Below, piece after piece: positions 50,379 to 60,700 of a stretch of 64,000 nucleotides of DNA. The stretch spans positions 186,001-250,000 of the forward strand of contig JAOSJP010000001.1 in the NCBI GenBank assembly GCA_027494015.1. Reading direction: 5' to 3'. Under the pieces are notes generated by a model. It had not been told where the DNA came from. It did no database searches and saw only the letters and a list, made by a program, of their open reading frames with translations. The translations under genes were made by a program, and so were the position numbers. Each line of letters opens with the position of its first letter. Position 1 is the stretch's first letter. Source of the DNA: Anaerolineae bacterium (GTDB lineage: Bacteria > Chloroflexota > Anaerolineae > Aggregatilineales > Aggregatilineaceae).

Positions 50379-53300
50379 CTAAGCCTCCTCGGCAGGCGTA
50401 TAGTGCGCGGCCAGGGGCAGGACGAAGCTGAACGTGCTCCCCGTGCCGTGCTCGCTTTCGAGCCAGATAGTGCCGCCGTGCGCCTCAACGAGCGCCTTGG
50501 CGATGGACAGGCCCACGCCCGTGTCACCAATGCCCTCGATCAGGGGGTTGTCGGCGCGGTAGAGCCGCCCGAAGACGCGGCGCTGCTCCTCTGGCGGCAC
50601 GCCGCCGCCCTGGTCGGTGATGGCGACCAGGATGCAGTCCGCTGGCTCCAGGATCAGCCCGCTGTCGTCGGAGACGGGCGGCGAATAGTGAGCCAGGAAG
50701 CGGGCGGTGATGGACACCTCACCGTTGGCAGGCGAGGCCAGGTACGCGTTGGAGAGAAGCTGCATCAACACCTGGTGCATGGCGTCGCGGTCGGCGTGCA
50801 GGGGCGGCAGGCCATCGCTCAGCCGCATGTGCAGGGTGATGCCCTTCTCGCGGAAGCGCGTCCCGGCGGCGGTGATGGCGTCCTCGATCACTTCGAGCAT
50901 ATCTATGGTCGCTGGCTCCAGGTGCAGCTCCTCGGAGTCCAGGCGGGTGATGCTGATCAGGTCGTTGACCAGGTGCGTCAGGCGGTCTACATTGGCCTGG
51001 ACGCGCTGCATAAACTGGCGCTGCAACGCGCCGAGGATGCCCACCGATTCGCTGAGCAGCAGCTCGGTGTAGCCCATGATCGAACTCATCGGCGTGCGCA
51101 GCTCCTGGGCGATGGACATGACGACTTCGGCGTTGGCCGGGGCGATGGGCTGCGTGTGCCCGCTGACGGCGGCGAGAGGGCGCGTCGCCTGCTGGTGCTC
51201 CAGGGCGCTGAGGTCGTCCCTGGCCTGGAGAAGCTGCTGCTCCAGGGTCTGGCGCTCGCCGGTCAGCTCGTCAATCATCGCTTTCAGGGTGCCCACGCCG
51301 TCCGTGCCAAGCTGTCCGAGCAAGTCGCGGTCGCCCTCGGCGCGGGCGAGCAGTTGGTCGCGCTCGGTGCGCAGGGCGGTGTTCTCGGCCAGCAGGCGGT
51401 CGCGCTCGGCCTCGCTGGCGGCGCGCGCCTCGCTCAGTTGGCGGTGCCGGGCGCTGGCCTGGTTCAGATCGAACATCACGTCTTCCAGCTCGCCCTGGAC
51501 GACCGTCGCCTCGGCGATCAGGCGCGTGCGCTGGTCATACCAGCGGTCGCGCGCCTTGAGCAGCTCATCGCGTTCCAGGCGCATCTGGTCGCGCTGCTTG
51601 ACCAGGGCCTCGCGGTCGGTCGCCAGGCGGCGCAGGTCGGCTTCCAGCGCGGCAAGCTGGGCTTCGCGCTCGGCTTCGCGCTCCAGCTTATCTTCCAGCT
51701 TCTTGCGCTCGGCGAGCAGCAGATCGCGCTCTTTGGCGATCTTCTCCGCGCGGGTCTTGTAGTAGTTGCGCTCGTCGGTGATCTGGCTCAGCGCCTTGGC
51801 TACGGCCAGCGTGCCGCCCTCAATGCCCAGGGCCTGCAACTGTCCCTGCGCATCGTCCAACGCGCGCTGTATGTCGTCGCGCTCGGCGGCCAGCCGCGCT
51901 TTGTCGTCGCTGAGTTCGGCGAGCATTTCGCGCAGCGCCAGCGGCACGGCGGCGTCTTTGGCGTCGCGGATGTCCTGAAGCTGGCGCTCCATCTTGGCCC
52001 GCTGCACCTGCAATTCGTCGCGCTCGCGCTTGAGCGTCTCGATCATGGTGGCGTACACGTCGGCATCGCCCGCGCCGGTGGCGCTGATCAGCGTGGCCTG
52101 CGCTTCCTGCAGCGCCCTGGCAAGCTGCTCGCGCTCGGTGGCCAGTTCCATCCGCTCGCGCGACAGCGCATCGAGGCGCTGGGTGATGGACATGGCTTCG
52201 TCACCGTCTTCGAGCAGTTGGGCGACGCGGCTGCGCTCGTAGTCCAGCTCGACCTGCAGATCGCGCACCATGCGGTTCAGCTCGCCGATCTGCTCCTGGG
52301 CCAGTTCCAGGCTGGCCTGCATCTCTCGGCGCACGGCGAGGACGCTCTGCTGGTCGAGCGCGTCCGGCGCGGTGTCCTCGACGATGGCCTTGATCGCCTC
52401 GCCTTCCGCTTCGAGGCGAACGCGCTGGGCGGCGCGGCTCAGCGTCAGCAGCCGGGCGGCGACGGGGGCCAGCCCCTCCAGCAGGATGGTTTCGCTCTCG
52501 GCCAGCTCGCGGTTGGTGTAGGGCAGGCCGATCAGCGCGACGCCGACGACCCTGCCGCTGCGCAGCAACGGTTGAATATAGGCCGGCCCCAACTGGCTGA
52601 TGTCCAGGCGCGTGTAGAGATCAACCAGCTCGTCCACGTTGCGGTCGGGCAGCAGCGTGCGCTGCATTCGTTCGGCGATGGCCTCGCGCAGGGTTGGCTG
52701 CTCGTCGAGGTTGAGAGCCAGGCCGGGGATGAGCCGCTGCTGCACGTGGTCGTAGGCGGCCAGCACGTCGGCCCAATGCCCTTCGTCCTGCGTGACCAGC
52801 ACGGCCACATCGGCCTTGAGCACGCTGGCAATCGCTGTAGCGATCTGGCGCGGGATGTAGTCGGGGTCTTCGTTCTCCAGCATCAGGCCGATGGCCTTGA
52901 GCAGGGTCATGGACTCGGAGGCGTCAGCGGGACGCGCCCGGCCCGCCGGCGCCACGCGCACCTGATCCGGCGCGGCAATTGCCGCGTGCGGGCGCGAGAT
53001 GGCCTCGGCATACTCCGATACCTCGTCAATGGCCGCCGTCAACCGGTCGAGCACCAGCCGGTAAACGACGATGGTCACGATGGGCATGGCCGTCAGAAAG
53101 GCCAGGCGCAGCGCGCCCGACGTGTGGCCGGTCAGATCGTCGCTGGAGATGCGGGCCAGGGTGTAACCGTAGCCGATCAGCAGCACGGCGAAGAAGATCA
53201 GCTTGAGCGGGATGTCCGCCGTCTGCTTGTAACGGGTGAGCAGCAGCACGATGAGGGCGAGAATCAGCAGCCCTGGCGCGAGCGTCCAGGCGAAGCCGAG

Positions 53301-53747
53301 GGCATGCTGGTTGAAGTCGTGGCTGGCGGCCAGGTCGTGCCACTGCACCGCCGTGACTGTATAGGCGGCGACCAGCACCACAACCAGCGCTCCCACTGCG
53401 CGCCACAGCCAATGCTCGCGTTTTTTGCTGTCGGCGGCGAGCAGGGCCGCGCCCGCCAGCAAGACCACTGCGGCGTTGACCGCGCGCTCCAGCGGGGGCA
53501 GCACAGCCTCATCCGGCGTATCGGTCACCAGCGAGTACAGCCCACCGATGCCCATGGCGATCCAGGCCAGCATCACCGCGCCGAGCAGCACGGCGTAGCG
53601 CCCGGCGGCGCGCTCTCTTGCGCTGCGCAAACGCTGACCGAGCGCCATGAGCATGGTCGCCTGGCTGATGGCGATCACCGCCAGGAAGTAGATCAGCTCG
53701 CCGGTTGGCTCGACGAACAGGTTGAGGAATTCGGGCGCAGAGTCCAT
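50379..53747 (-). CDS. Histidine-kinase-like membrane protein lacking the phospho-acceptor His
   Basis: A 1122-residue protein. About seven TM helices (residues 15-250) are followed by a GAF-like domain (about 285-440: [35 protein letters not shown]) and a very long coiled coil (about 455-850). The dimerisation helix reads [21 protein letters not shown]: Gln881 replaces the H-box His. The ATPase domain looks intact ([47 protein letters not shown]). It can probably bind ATP but not autophosphorylate at the usual site. ATG 53747 has AGGGGAT upstream. Operon with the LysM and ogt genes. Confidence 0.88.
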   Translation of the reverse strand: MDSAPEFLNLFVEPTGELIYFLAVIAISQATMLMALGQRLRSARERAAGRYAVLLGAVMLAWIAMGIGGLYSLVTDTPDEAVLPPLERAVNAAVVLLAGAALLAADSKKREHWLWRAVGALVVVLVAAYTVTAVQWHDLAASHDFNQHALGFAWTLAPGLLILALIVLLLTRYKQTADIPLKLIFFAVLLIGYGYTLARISSDDLTGHTSGALRLAFLTAMPIVTIVVYRLVLDRLTAAIDEVSEYAEAISRPHAAIAAPDQVRVAPAGRARPADASESMTLLKAIGLMLENEDPDYIPRQIATAIASVLKADVAVLVTQDEGHWADVLAAYDHVQQRLIPGLALNLDEQPTLREAIAERMQRTLLPDRNVDELVDLYTRLDISQLGPAYIQPLLRSGRVVGVALIGLPYTNRELAESETILLEGLAPVAARLLTLSRAAQRVRLEAEGEAIKAIVEDTAPDALDQQSVLAVRREMQASLELAQEQIGELNRMVRDLQVELDYERSRVAQLLEDGDEAMSITQRLDALSRERMELATEREQLARALQEAQATLISATGAGDADVYATMIETLKRERDELQVQRAKMERQLQDIRDAKDAAVPLALREMLAELSDDKARLAAERDDIQRALDDAQGQLQALGIEGGTLAVAKALSQITDERNYYKTRAEKIAKERDLLLAERKKLEDKLEREAEREAQLAALEADLRRLATDREALVKQRDQMRLERDELLKARDRWYDQRTRLIAEATVVQGELEDVMFDLNQASARHRQLSEARAASEAERDRLLAENTALRTERDQLLARAEGDRDLLGQLGTDGVGTLKAMIDELTGERQTLEQQLLQARDDLSALEHQQATRPLAAVSGHTQPIAPANAEVVMSIAQELRTPMSSIMGYTELLLSESVGILGALQRQFMQRVQANVDRLTHLVNDLISITRLDSEELHLEPATIDMLEVIEDAITAAGTRFREKGITLHMRLSDGLPPLHADRDAMHQVLMQLLSNAYLASPANGEVSITARFLAHYSPPVSDDSGLILEPADCILVAITDQGGGVPPEEQRRVFGRLYRADNPLIEGIGDTGVGLSIAKALVEAHGGTIWLESEHGTGSTFSFVLPLAAHYTPAEEA

Positions 53748-53950
53748 ACTATATCCCCTGCAAGCAGCGACCACCCTTCAGCCATCAGCAATCCAGCAAG
53801 GCGCTGACTGGCCGCATTCGGCTCAGTATAGCACACCCGCCCGCGCGTGGAGTGGCGCGGCGTGCTTCGTGACGGGCGCACGCTGTGCATTATACAGCAT
53901 CGTGCCGCGCGGCGCTTTGCCTCCCTCTTGGCGTTTGGCGCGCGGCGCGC

Positions 53951-53956
53951 TACACT
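53951..53956 (+). promoter_or_regulatory. Possible -10 for the Nudix gene
   Basis: GCGCTACACTAACGC gives TACACT, 120 bases before the Nudix start. The gap 53748-54077 between the divergent genes shows no other feature. Confidence 0.35.
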
Positions 53957-54077
53957 AACGCCGACCGCAGGCAAGCGGACACGCGCGGGATGTGGGGGGC
54001 CACGTTGCGTCGCAGGGGCGGCGCGGCTGGCCTTTTTGCTTTCTCGGCCCAGCGCGAGCCGGGGCGAAAGGATGACC

Positions 54078-54620
54078 ATGAGCGGCGCGGAGATGGGCCG
54101 CGATCCACCCCGCTCGATGGGGCGCTGGCAGCAGCGCGTCGCCGGCCTGCTGCGCCGGCATCCCTGGGCGGGTGCAGCGCTGCAACGCGCTGTCCGGCTG
54201 GTGCAGCCGCGCTTCACCTGCGGCGTGGTCGGGGTGCTGCTCGACGCTGAGCGGGCGCGCGTGCTGCTGGTGGAGCATGTCTATCACGGGCGAACGCCCT
54301 GGGGACTGCCCGGCGGGTGGATTGCCCGCGACGAGGACCCGGCGCGCACCGTCGAGCGGGAGTTCGCCGAGGAGACGGGGCTGCGCGTGCGCGCGGTGCG
54401 CCCGCTGCTGGTCGTGCTGGGAACGCATTGGCGGCGGCACCTGGATGTGGTCTTCCTGCTGGAACAGGACGGGGCGGACCAGGCGATCCGGCTGTGCGAC
54501 GAACTGCTCAGCTTTCGCTGGGCCGCCCCCGACGATCTGCCGCCTGTGGTGGCGCTGCACCAGCGGGCGATAGCCCTGGCGCTTGAGGTGTCAGATGGGC
54601 GGGGCGTGACGCAGGAGTGA
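54078..54620 (+). CDS. Nudix hydrolase
   Basis: A 180-residue pyrophosphohydrolase. The Nudix box reads GGWIARDEDPARTVEREFAEETGL, close to GX5EX7REUXEEXGU with Asp for the first Glu. An N-terminal basic helix (RWQQRVAGLLRRHPWAGAAL) precedes VVGVLLDAERARVLLVEHVY. Substrate unknown. ATG 54078 has GAAAGGA at good spacing; the ATG six bases earlier sits too close. The serine hydrolase gene follows by 16 bp. Confidence 0.93.
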   Translation: MSGAEMGRDPPRSMGRWQQRVAGLLRRHPWAGAALQRAVRLVQPRFTCGVVGVLLDAERARVLLVEHVYHGRTPWGLPGGWIARDEDPARTVEREFAEETGLRVRAVRPLLVVLGTHWRRHLDVVFLLEQDGADQAIRLCDELLSFRWAAPDDLPPVVALHQRAIALALEVSDGRGVTQE

Positions 54621-54636
54621 TGCGGGAGAGACGGGC

Positions 54637-56355
54637 ATGGATTACGGACAGCTAGGCGAGCGGCGGCGCGGCTTCCAACTCCCCCTGCTGGAGATCGTCT
54701 CGGCGCTGCTGCTGCTGGTGGCGATTGTGCTGGCAATGCTGGAACTGGTCGCCTACAGCGACACGCGCGACTCGCTGCCGACCGATCTGACGGTGGCGGG
54801 GGTGGCCGTGGGCGGGCTGAGCGAGGCCGACGCGCGGGCGCGCTGGGAGGCGGTGTATCTCAAGCAGCCGATTCAGGTCAGCTACGAAGGCAGCCCCATC
54901 GTCCTCTATCCAGAAGAGATCGGTTTCCGCGTGGCCAGCGATGTGATGCTGGCCGAGGCCCGCGCTCAGAGCACGCAGGCGCAGAGCTTCTGGGCGGGCT
55001 TCTGGAATTACCTGGAGCGGCGGCCTGTGGCGGCGGTCAGCGTGCGGCTGATTGCGGAATACCCGGAAGGGGCGCTGCGCGAGTACCTGGAAGGGATCGC
55101 CGAGCGTTACAACGCGCGGCCCGGTGGGGCGGAGTACAACCTGGACACGCTGACCTTCAGCGCCGGCCGCTCCGGCAAGCGGCTGGACATTGACGCGGCT
55201 GTTCCGCTCATTCACCGCGCCCTCTTCGCGCCGGAGGCGGCCAACCGCCGCGTCGTGCTGCCCACTGAAGACCTGCAAGCCGGCGAGCGCGATATCTCCT
55301 CGCTGCGCCGGGCGATGATCGATCTGATGACGCGCATGGGCTTCGCCTACGACGGCGCGCAGACGATGGCCTCGGTGTACGTCATGGACCTGGCGACCGG
55401 CGAGCATGTGGAGATTCTGGCGGATGTGCCGCACAGCGCGCGCAGCGTCATCAAGATTCCGATCATGATCAATCTCTTCCGCCAGAAATTGCTGGTCAGC
55501 CAGGAAGAGGCGTACCTGCTGGCCGAGTCCATCCTGTGCAGCAACAACTCGGCGTCCAACTACCTGATGCAGTTGGCCGGGCAGGGCGACTCGTTCGAGC
55601 CGCAGTTGCGCGACGGCCTGCGCCAGGTATCGTGCACGGCGCAGGAGGTTGGCGCAGTGCACACGTTCATCAGCGCGCCGCTCTACGTGGCCGACCGCGC
55701 CTACCAGTTTGAGGCGGCGGTCTGCCGGCCCAGCGTCCCGGCGAACACAGCGTTCAACACGAACCCCGATCTCTACGCGCAGACGACCGCGCAGGACATC
55801 GGCTTCCTGCTGACGCAGATTTACGACTGCGCCCGCCACAACAGCGGCCTGCGCGCCATCTACCCGGACGACATCACCCAGACCGAGTGCGAGCAGATGC
55901 TCCAACTGCTCAGCGGCAACCGCATTGACCGGCTGCTGGAGCTGGGCCTGCCGCCGGGCACGCCCATCGCCCACAAGAACGGCTGGGGCATCGAGACCAG
56001 CGCGGACGGCGGGATCGTCTTCTCGCCGGGCGGCGACTATGTGATCGTGGTCTTCACCTGGGAAGCGGACCTCGACGGCAACAATCTGCCCACGCTGCTC
56101 AGTTGGGAGGTGATCGAGGAGATCAGCCGCCTGACTTACAACTACTTCAACGCGGACGCGCCGCTGCTCATCCGCCGCGAGCCGCTCAACCCGTATGGGG
56201 CGATAGAGTGCGTCTCGTTCATGTCCACTGAGGACGTGAATCTCAACAACATCAACGAAAACCGGCTGGACGAGAACGGGCTTCCACTGCCGACGGCCTG
56301 CTACGGCGGGGCGGGGCACTGCAAGCCGTTCGACAACTGGGGACGCGGGCAGTAG
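54637..56355 (+). CDS. Class A beta-lactamase-related serine hydrolase with PG-binding_4-like domain
   Basis: A 572-residue membrane-anchored enzyme. TM at about 15-40; a VanW-type peptidoglycan-binding_4-like domain (about 50-215: VAGVAVGGLSEADARARW, LYPEEIGFRV); then a penicillin-recognising domain with Ser270-x-x-Lys273 (ARSVIKIPIMINL), SNNSASNYL (SxN), and AHKNGWGIET in place of KTG. It is more likely a D,D-peptidase-like or cell-wall enzyme than a resistance enzyme. A Cys-containing C-terminal tail (TACYGGAGHCKPFDNW) is unusual. Confidence 0.88.
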   Translation: MDYGQLGERRRGFQLPLLEIVSALLLLVAIVLAMLELVAYSDTRDSLPTDLTVAGVAVGGLSEADARARWEAVYLKQPIQVSYEGSPIVLYPEEIGFRVASDVMLAEARAQSTQAQSFWAGFWNYLERRPVAAVSVRLIAEYPEGALREYLEGIAERYNARPGGAEYNLDTLTFSAGRSGKRLDIDAAVPLIHRALFAPEAANRRVVLPTEDLQAGERDISSLRRAMIDLMTRMGFAYDGAQTMASVYVMDLATGEHVEILADVPHSARSVIKIPIMINLFRQKLLVSQEEAYLLAESILCSNNSASNYLMQLAGQGDSFEPQLRDGLRQVSCTAQEVGAVHTFISAPLYVADRAYQFEAAVCRPSVPANTAFNTNPDLYAQTTAQDIGFLLTQIYDCARHNSGLRAIYPDDITQTECEQMLQLLSGNRIDRLLELGLPPGTPIAHKNGWGIETSADGGIVFSPGGDYVIVVFTWEADLDGNNLPTLLSWEVIEEISRLTYNYFNADAPLLIRREPLNPYGAIECVSFMSTEDVNLNNINENRLDENGLPLPTACYGGAGHCKPFDNWGRGQ

Positions 56356-56380
56356 GCAGCGCATCTGCATCAGGCTAAGC

Positions 56381-57190
56381 CGCCTCTCCCCCTAAATTCC
56401 CCTCTCCAGCCGAGCTAGAGCCTGTTATGCACTTACGGCCCTGTCTTTCCCCAAACGGTTTTGGGTAGCTCCTGGTTTACCTCACCCCCGTCTCGGCGCT
56501 GGCGCGCCTCGACTCCCCCTCTCCATGCATGGAGAGGGGGAAAGGCCGAGCGCAGCGAGGCCAGGGGGTGAGGTAAACAGAGCGCCTCTCCCCTAAATTC
56601 CCCTCTCCAGCCGAGCTAGAGCCTGTTATGCACTGACGGCCCTGTCTTCCCCCAAACGGTTTTGGGTAGCTCCTGGTTTACCTCACCCCCGTCTCGGCGC
56701 TGGCGCGCCTCGACTCCCCCTCTCCATGCATGGAGAGGGGGAAAGGCCGAGCGCAGCGAGGCCAGGGGGTGAGGTAAACAGAGCGCCCCTCCCCCTAAAT
56801 TCCCCTCTCCAGCCGAGCTAGAGCCTGTTATGCACTGACGGCCCTGTCTTCCCCCAAACGGTTTTGGGTAGCTCCTGGTTTACCTCACCCCCGTCTCGGC
56901 GCTGGCGCGCCTCGCCGCCCCCCTCTCCATGCATGGAGAGGGGGAAAGGCCGAGCGCAGCGAGGCCAGGGGGTGAGGTAAACAGAGCGCCTCCCCCTAAA
57001 TCCCCTCTCCAGCCGAGCTAGAGCCTGTTATGCACTGACGGCCCTGTCTTCCCCAACGGTTTTGGGTAGCTCCTGGTTTACCTCACCCCGTCTCGGCGCT
57101 GGCGCGCTCGCCCCTCTCCATGCATGGAGAGGGGGAAGGCCGAGCGCAGCGAGGCCAGGGGGTGAGGTAAACAGAGGCCTCCCCCTATAA
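56381..57190. repeat. Four direct copies of a 200-bp hairpin element
   Basis: The marker CCTGTTATGCACT occurs at 56421, 56622, 56824 and 57024 (periods 201, 202, 200). Each unit has CCAGCCGAGCTAGAG, the CCAAACGGTTTTGGG hairpin, and the CTCACCCC core with a CTCCATGCATGGAG hairpin, ending GGTGAGGTAAACAGAG. Copies differ mainly by short indels in C or A runs. No gene in 56356-57385. Confidence 0.93.
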
Positions 57191-57298
57191 TCCAATCATA
57201 ACACGCCTAGAGAGGGGGACTTCGACCGCCGGATGCGGCACTTTCCCTCTCCCTAGCCTGGTGGGAGGGGGCCAGGGGAAGGGGCCTGCTGCCGCACT

Positions 57299-57332
57299 AG
57301 ACTTCCGAAGTTTTCGAAAACTTCGGAAGTCT
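57299..57332. repeat. Perfect 34-bp palindrome, AGACTTCC family
   Basis: AGACTTCCGAAGTTTTC followed by its exact complement. Others at 4902, 16875, 19253 and 28572. It lies 54 bp from the 3' end of the deoxyribosyltransferase-like gene and could end its transcript. Confidence 0.9.
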
Positions 57333-57385
57333 GGCGCTGGTGATGGCCGCTCTGTGGTTCCGGCAGCGCGAGGGCTGAGGGCGGT

Positions 57386-57793
57386 TCAGCGAGGTGTCAG
57401 GAGGCGCGCCAGCGCCGTGCTGAGCTGCGCCCGCAAGTCGGCGGCGTCGCGGTAGGTAATGTGCGCTGCGGCCAGCCCGCCTACCGTCGTGGATGGCTCG
57501 GCGCTGGCCTGGCGGACGTAGACGATTGGCTTGTCGAGCGCTGCCGCCATGCCCACCTCCACGCCCACGCCAATCGCTTTGTGCGTCACTTCGGCAATCA
57601 ACAGATCGGCGGCGCGCAGGTCGCGCAGCGCCGCAGACATCATCGCGCCGGAGTCGTCCGGGGCGAATGTATAGGCGCGCACGAAGATGTGGGGGGTGAT
57701 GCCGTGCGCGCTCAGCGCCGCAGCGATGGCGTCCAGCTCAGCGCCGAGGGCGCGGTGGTGGGCGTAGCTGACGGACACGAACGCGGTTGGCAT
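57386..57793 (-). CDS. Nucleoside 2-deoxyribosyltransferase-like protein
   Basis: A 135-residue Rossmann-like protein: FVSVSYAHHRALGAELDAIA, IFVRAYTFAPDDSGAMMSAA, LRAADLLIAEVTHKAIGVGVEVGMAAALDKPIVYV. The Glu in VEVGMAA matches the catalytic Glu of nucleoside 2-deoxyribosyltransferases; the preceding conserved Asp is Glu here (IAEV). Related small proteins act on dNMPs, and the fold is close to TIR and SLOG folds. It starts 4 bp after the stop of the GAF/PP2C gene and is the last gene of the operon. Confidence 0.82.
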   Translation of the reverse strand: MPTAFVSVSYAHHRALGAELDAIAAALSAHGITPHIFVRAYTFAPDDSGAMMSAALRDLRAADLLIAEVTHKAIGVGVEVGMAAALDKPIVYVRQASAEPSTTVGGLAAAHITYRDAADLRAQLSTALARLLTPR

Positions 57794-57797
57794 GGAG

Positions 57798-60700
57798 TCA
57801 GGCGGGCGAGGGTGGGTGCCGCCGCGCGCCCCGGTCGGCGGGCAGGCGCTTGAGCACGACGAAGGTCATGTCGTCGAACTGCGGCGCGCCCTCCACGAAG
57901 CGGTCGAGCGCGTGCACAGTCCCCTGCACGATGTCGTGCGCCGACCCTTTGCGCAGGCTGGTGACGGTGGATTGCAGGCCGATGACGCCGAACTCGGTCT
58001 TGTCGGGGCGCAGGGCGTCGGTCACGCCGTCGGTATAGGCGAGCAGCAGGTCGCCGGGTTGCAGCGTGACCTCGGCCTCGCTCAGGACAATATCGGAGAG
58101 GACTCCCAGCGCCAGGCCGCGCGCGCTGAGCAGCTCCGCGCTGCCGTCGGCGTGAACCAGCAGGGGCGGGTTGTGCCCCGCGCTGCAATACTGCACGAGT
58201 CCGCTGCGCGCATCCCACAGGCCGTACCAGACGGTCACGAACAGGTCGGAGCGCGAATCGTGCAGCAGCAATTGGTTGACGCGGCGTAGCGTCTCCAGGG
58301 GCGTGTGCCGGTTCAGGCCCACCGCGCGCAGCAGCGTGCGCGAGAGCACCATGAACAGCGCCGCCGGAACGCCCTTGTCGGCCACGTCGGCGACAACGAC
58401 GGCCCAGCGATGCTCATCCACCCGGAAGAAGTCGTAGAAGTCGCCGCCAACCTGCCGGGCGGCGCGGTAGTGGGCGGCGACCTCCCAGCCAGGCTCCTGC
58501 GGCAGCTCGCCCGGCAGGAAGCTGGTCTGGATGGCGCGAGCCACTTCCAGCTCGCGCTCCATCCGCTCAACGGCGGACGCTTCGGCCTGGAGGCGGGCGT
58601 TTTCCAGCGAGAGCGCCGTCTGGTGGGCGATGCCGTTGAGGATGTTGAGCCGCCGCTGGTCTATCGCACCTTCCAGGGCGGGATGATCCACCAGCATGGC
58701 CCCCACCAGGTGCCCGCGCGCGACCAGCGGCAGGCCGATCAGCGCCGGAACCTCGAACAGCTTCTGCAAAGCCGAGGGCAGCGGCACCTCCGTCCCCACG
58801 CCGCAAGCGACCGGCTCCGCCCCCTCGATCAGCCGCCGCAGGAACTTGCCATCGTGATCGGTGCAGACCAGCTCGGCGAACTGAGTGCGGTGCTCCTGCG
58901 TTAGACCCCACGACGGGCCGCCGACGAAGCTCCCGGCCTCGCCGTCCCATTTCAGGATGCCGCAGCGCTCGACGCCCACCAGCAGCGGCGTCAGGCGGAC
59001 GAGCGTCTCCAGGCTCTGGTCGGCGTCAAGCTGCGTATTGACGGCTTCGGCGACCTGCAGCAGGGCGGTCGTCACCCAGGCTTCCTCCTGTTGGGCGGCG
59101 ACCAGTTGCGCGCTCTCAATGGCCAACGCGGCCTGGTTGGCGATGCCGCTCACCAGCTCGATCTTGCGGTCGGTCATCGGCTCGTCGTCGCCGCGCGTGC
59201 CGATCAGCAGCAGACCGGTGATCTCACCCTTCGCAAAGAGGGGCAGTATCACACCCTGGCCGATGCTGATCTCGGCGGGCATGTCGCTGGGGCGCGGCGT
59301 GCCGCTGCCAATGAGCAAAGGCTGCGCGTCCTGCAAGAGGCTGAGCAGCGGCGGCCAGGCGCGCGCGGTGAGCCGGTAGCTGAGCAGGGCGCTGCTGGTC
59401 TCCGGATCGGCGCCGGCGATCTCCACGACGCGGAAGGAGTCCGGCTCATCGGCCAGCAGCACGGCGCTCCACTCGACGCCGACCAGCAGCGGGGTGATGC
59501 GCGCGACCGTGCGCAGCACTTCGTCCAGGTCGGTGGCGCGGGCGGTCGCTTCGGCCACCTGGAGCAGAGCCGTGCTGATCCACGCTTCTTCGCGCTGGGC
59601 CATGTACAGCCGGGCGTTGGTGATGGCCACGGCGGCCTGATTGGCGAAGGTGGTGATGATCTCGCGGTCTTCGGGCGTGAAGCGATCCAGCTCGACGCGC
59701 TCGACGGCCAGAAAGCCAATCGGGGCGCCGGCGATGGCAAGCTGCACGACTATCTCATCGTGGCTGGCCGCAGCAGACTCGTCCAGGTCTGGCGGGTGCA
59801 GCAGGGCGATCAGGCGCGCGTCGCTGATCTCGTCGGCGGGGATGCACAACTCGTAGAGGGCAGAGTCCGGCTCGCCGCCGCTGACGCGGGCCGTCGCAAT
59901 CTGGCAGGACGCTTCATCGTCGTCGAGCAGGGCGATCAGGCCGCTGCTGTAGGGCACGACGCGCTCCAGCCCGATCATGATCCCGTTCAGCACGCTGGTC
60001 AGGTCGAGCGAGGAGCCAAGCACCGTGCTCAGCTCGCGCAGCGTCTCAGAGAGCATCCGCCGCCGCGACTCGTTGGCGAAGAGCGTCGCATTGCGCAGAG
60101 CGATGGCGATGGTGTCGGCCAGCGCCTGGACGAGCGCCAGATCGTCCGGCGTGAAGGCGTCTGGCTCGGTGCTCTGCATATCGAAAACGCCGAGCACGGT
60201 CGAGCCAATGCGCAGCGGGACGGCCAGCTCGCTCAGCGTGTCCTCGATGCCCTGCCCGGCCCGGTAGTCTTCGTGCGCGCGCACATCCCCGCTGAGCGCC
60301 GGCTCGCCGGTGCGCGCGACGCTGGGGATGATGCCCGGCTCGCTGAGATCATAGGACAGGCGCTCCAACGCCCAGCGCCCGCTGTGCACGCCGCTGCCGC
60401 TGCGGAAGGCCACGCGCTCGCCGACGCGCAGGAACAGGTGCACGCGCTCGTACCCCAGATTCTCGGTGACCAGATCAATCACTTCGTCGAGCAGGTCGTC
60501 AATGTCCAGAATGGATACCAGCGCCCGCGCGACCTCGGTCATGGCGTTGATGCGCTCGGACTGGCGGCGCTCGGCGTCGAAGGTTTCCGCTTCCTGCAGG
60601 GCCAGGGCGAGCTGCCCGGCCAGCGTTTCGAGCATGAACGCATCGTCGCCGAAGGCGTCCAGGCGGTTGCTCTGCACGTCGAGCACGCCCATCACCCGCT

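Noticed and set aside
50403..53807. Open frame of more than 1100 codons on the plus strand opposite the kinase-like gene
   Set aside because: Artefact of high GC third positions; no domains, Gln/Arg/Gly-rich composition. The minus-strand frame has clear GAF and ATPase motifs.
54637..56355. Antibiotic-resistance beta-lactamase
   Set aside because: TM anchor, PG-binding domain and HKNGW instead of KTG fit a cell-wall enzyme better; no Glu166-type loop was recognised.
56381..57190. CRISPR array or rRNA spacer
   Set aside because: 200-bp units without alternating unique spacers and no cas genes; units are hairpin elements.
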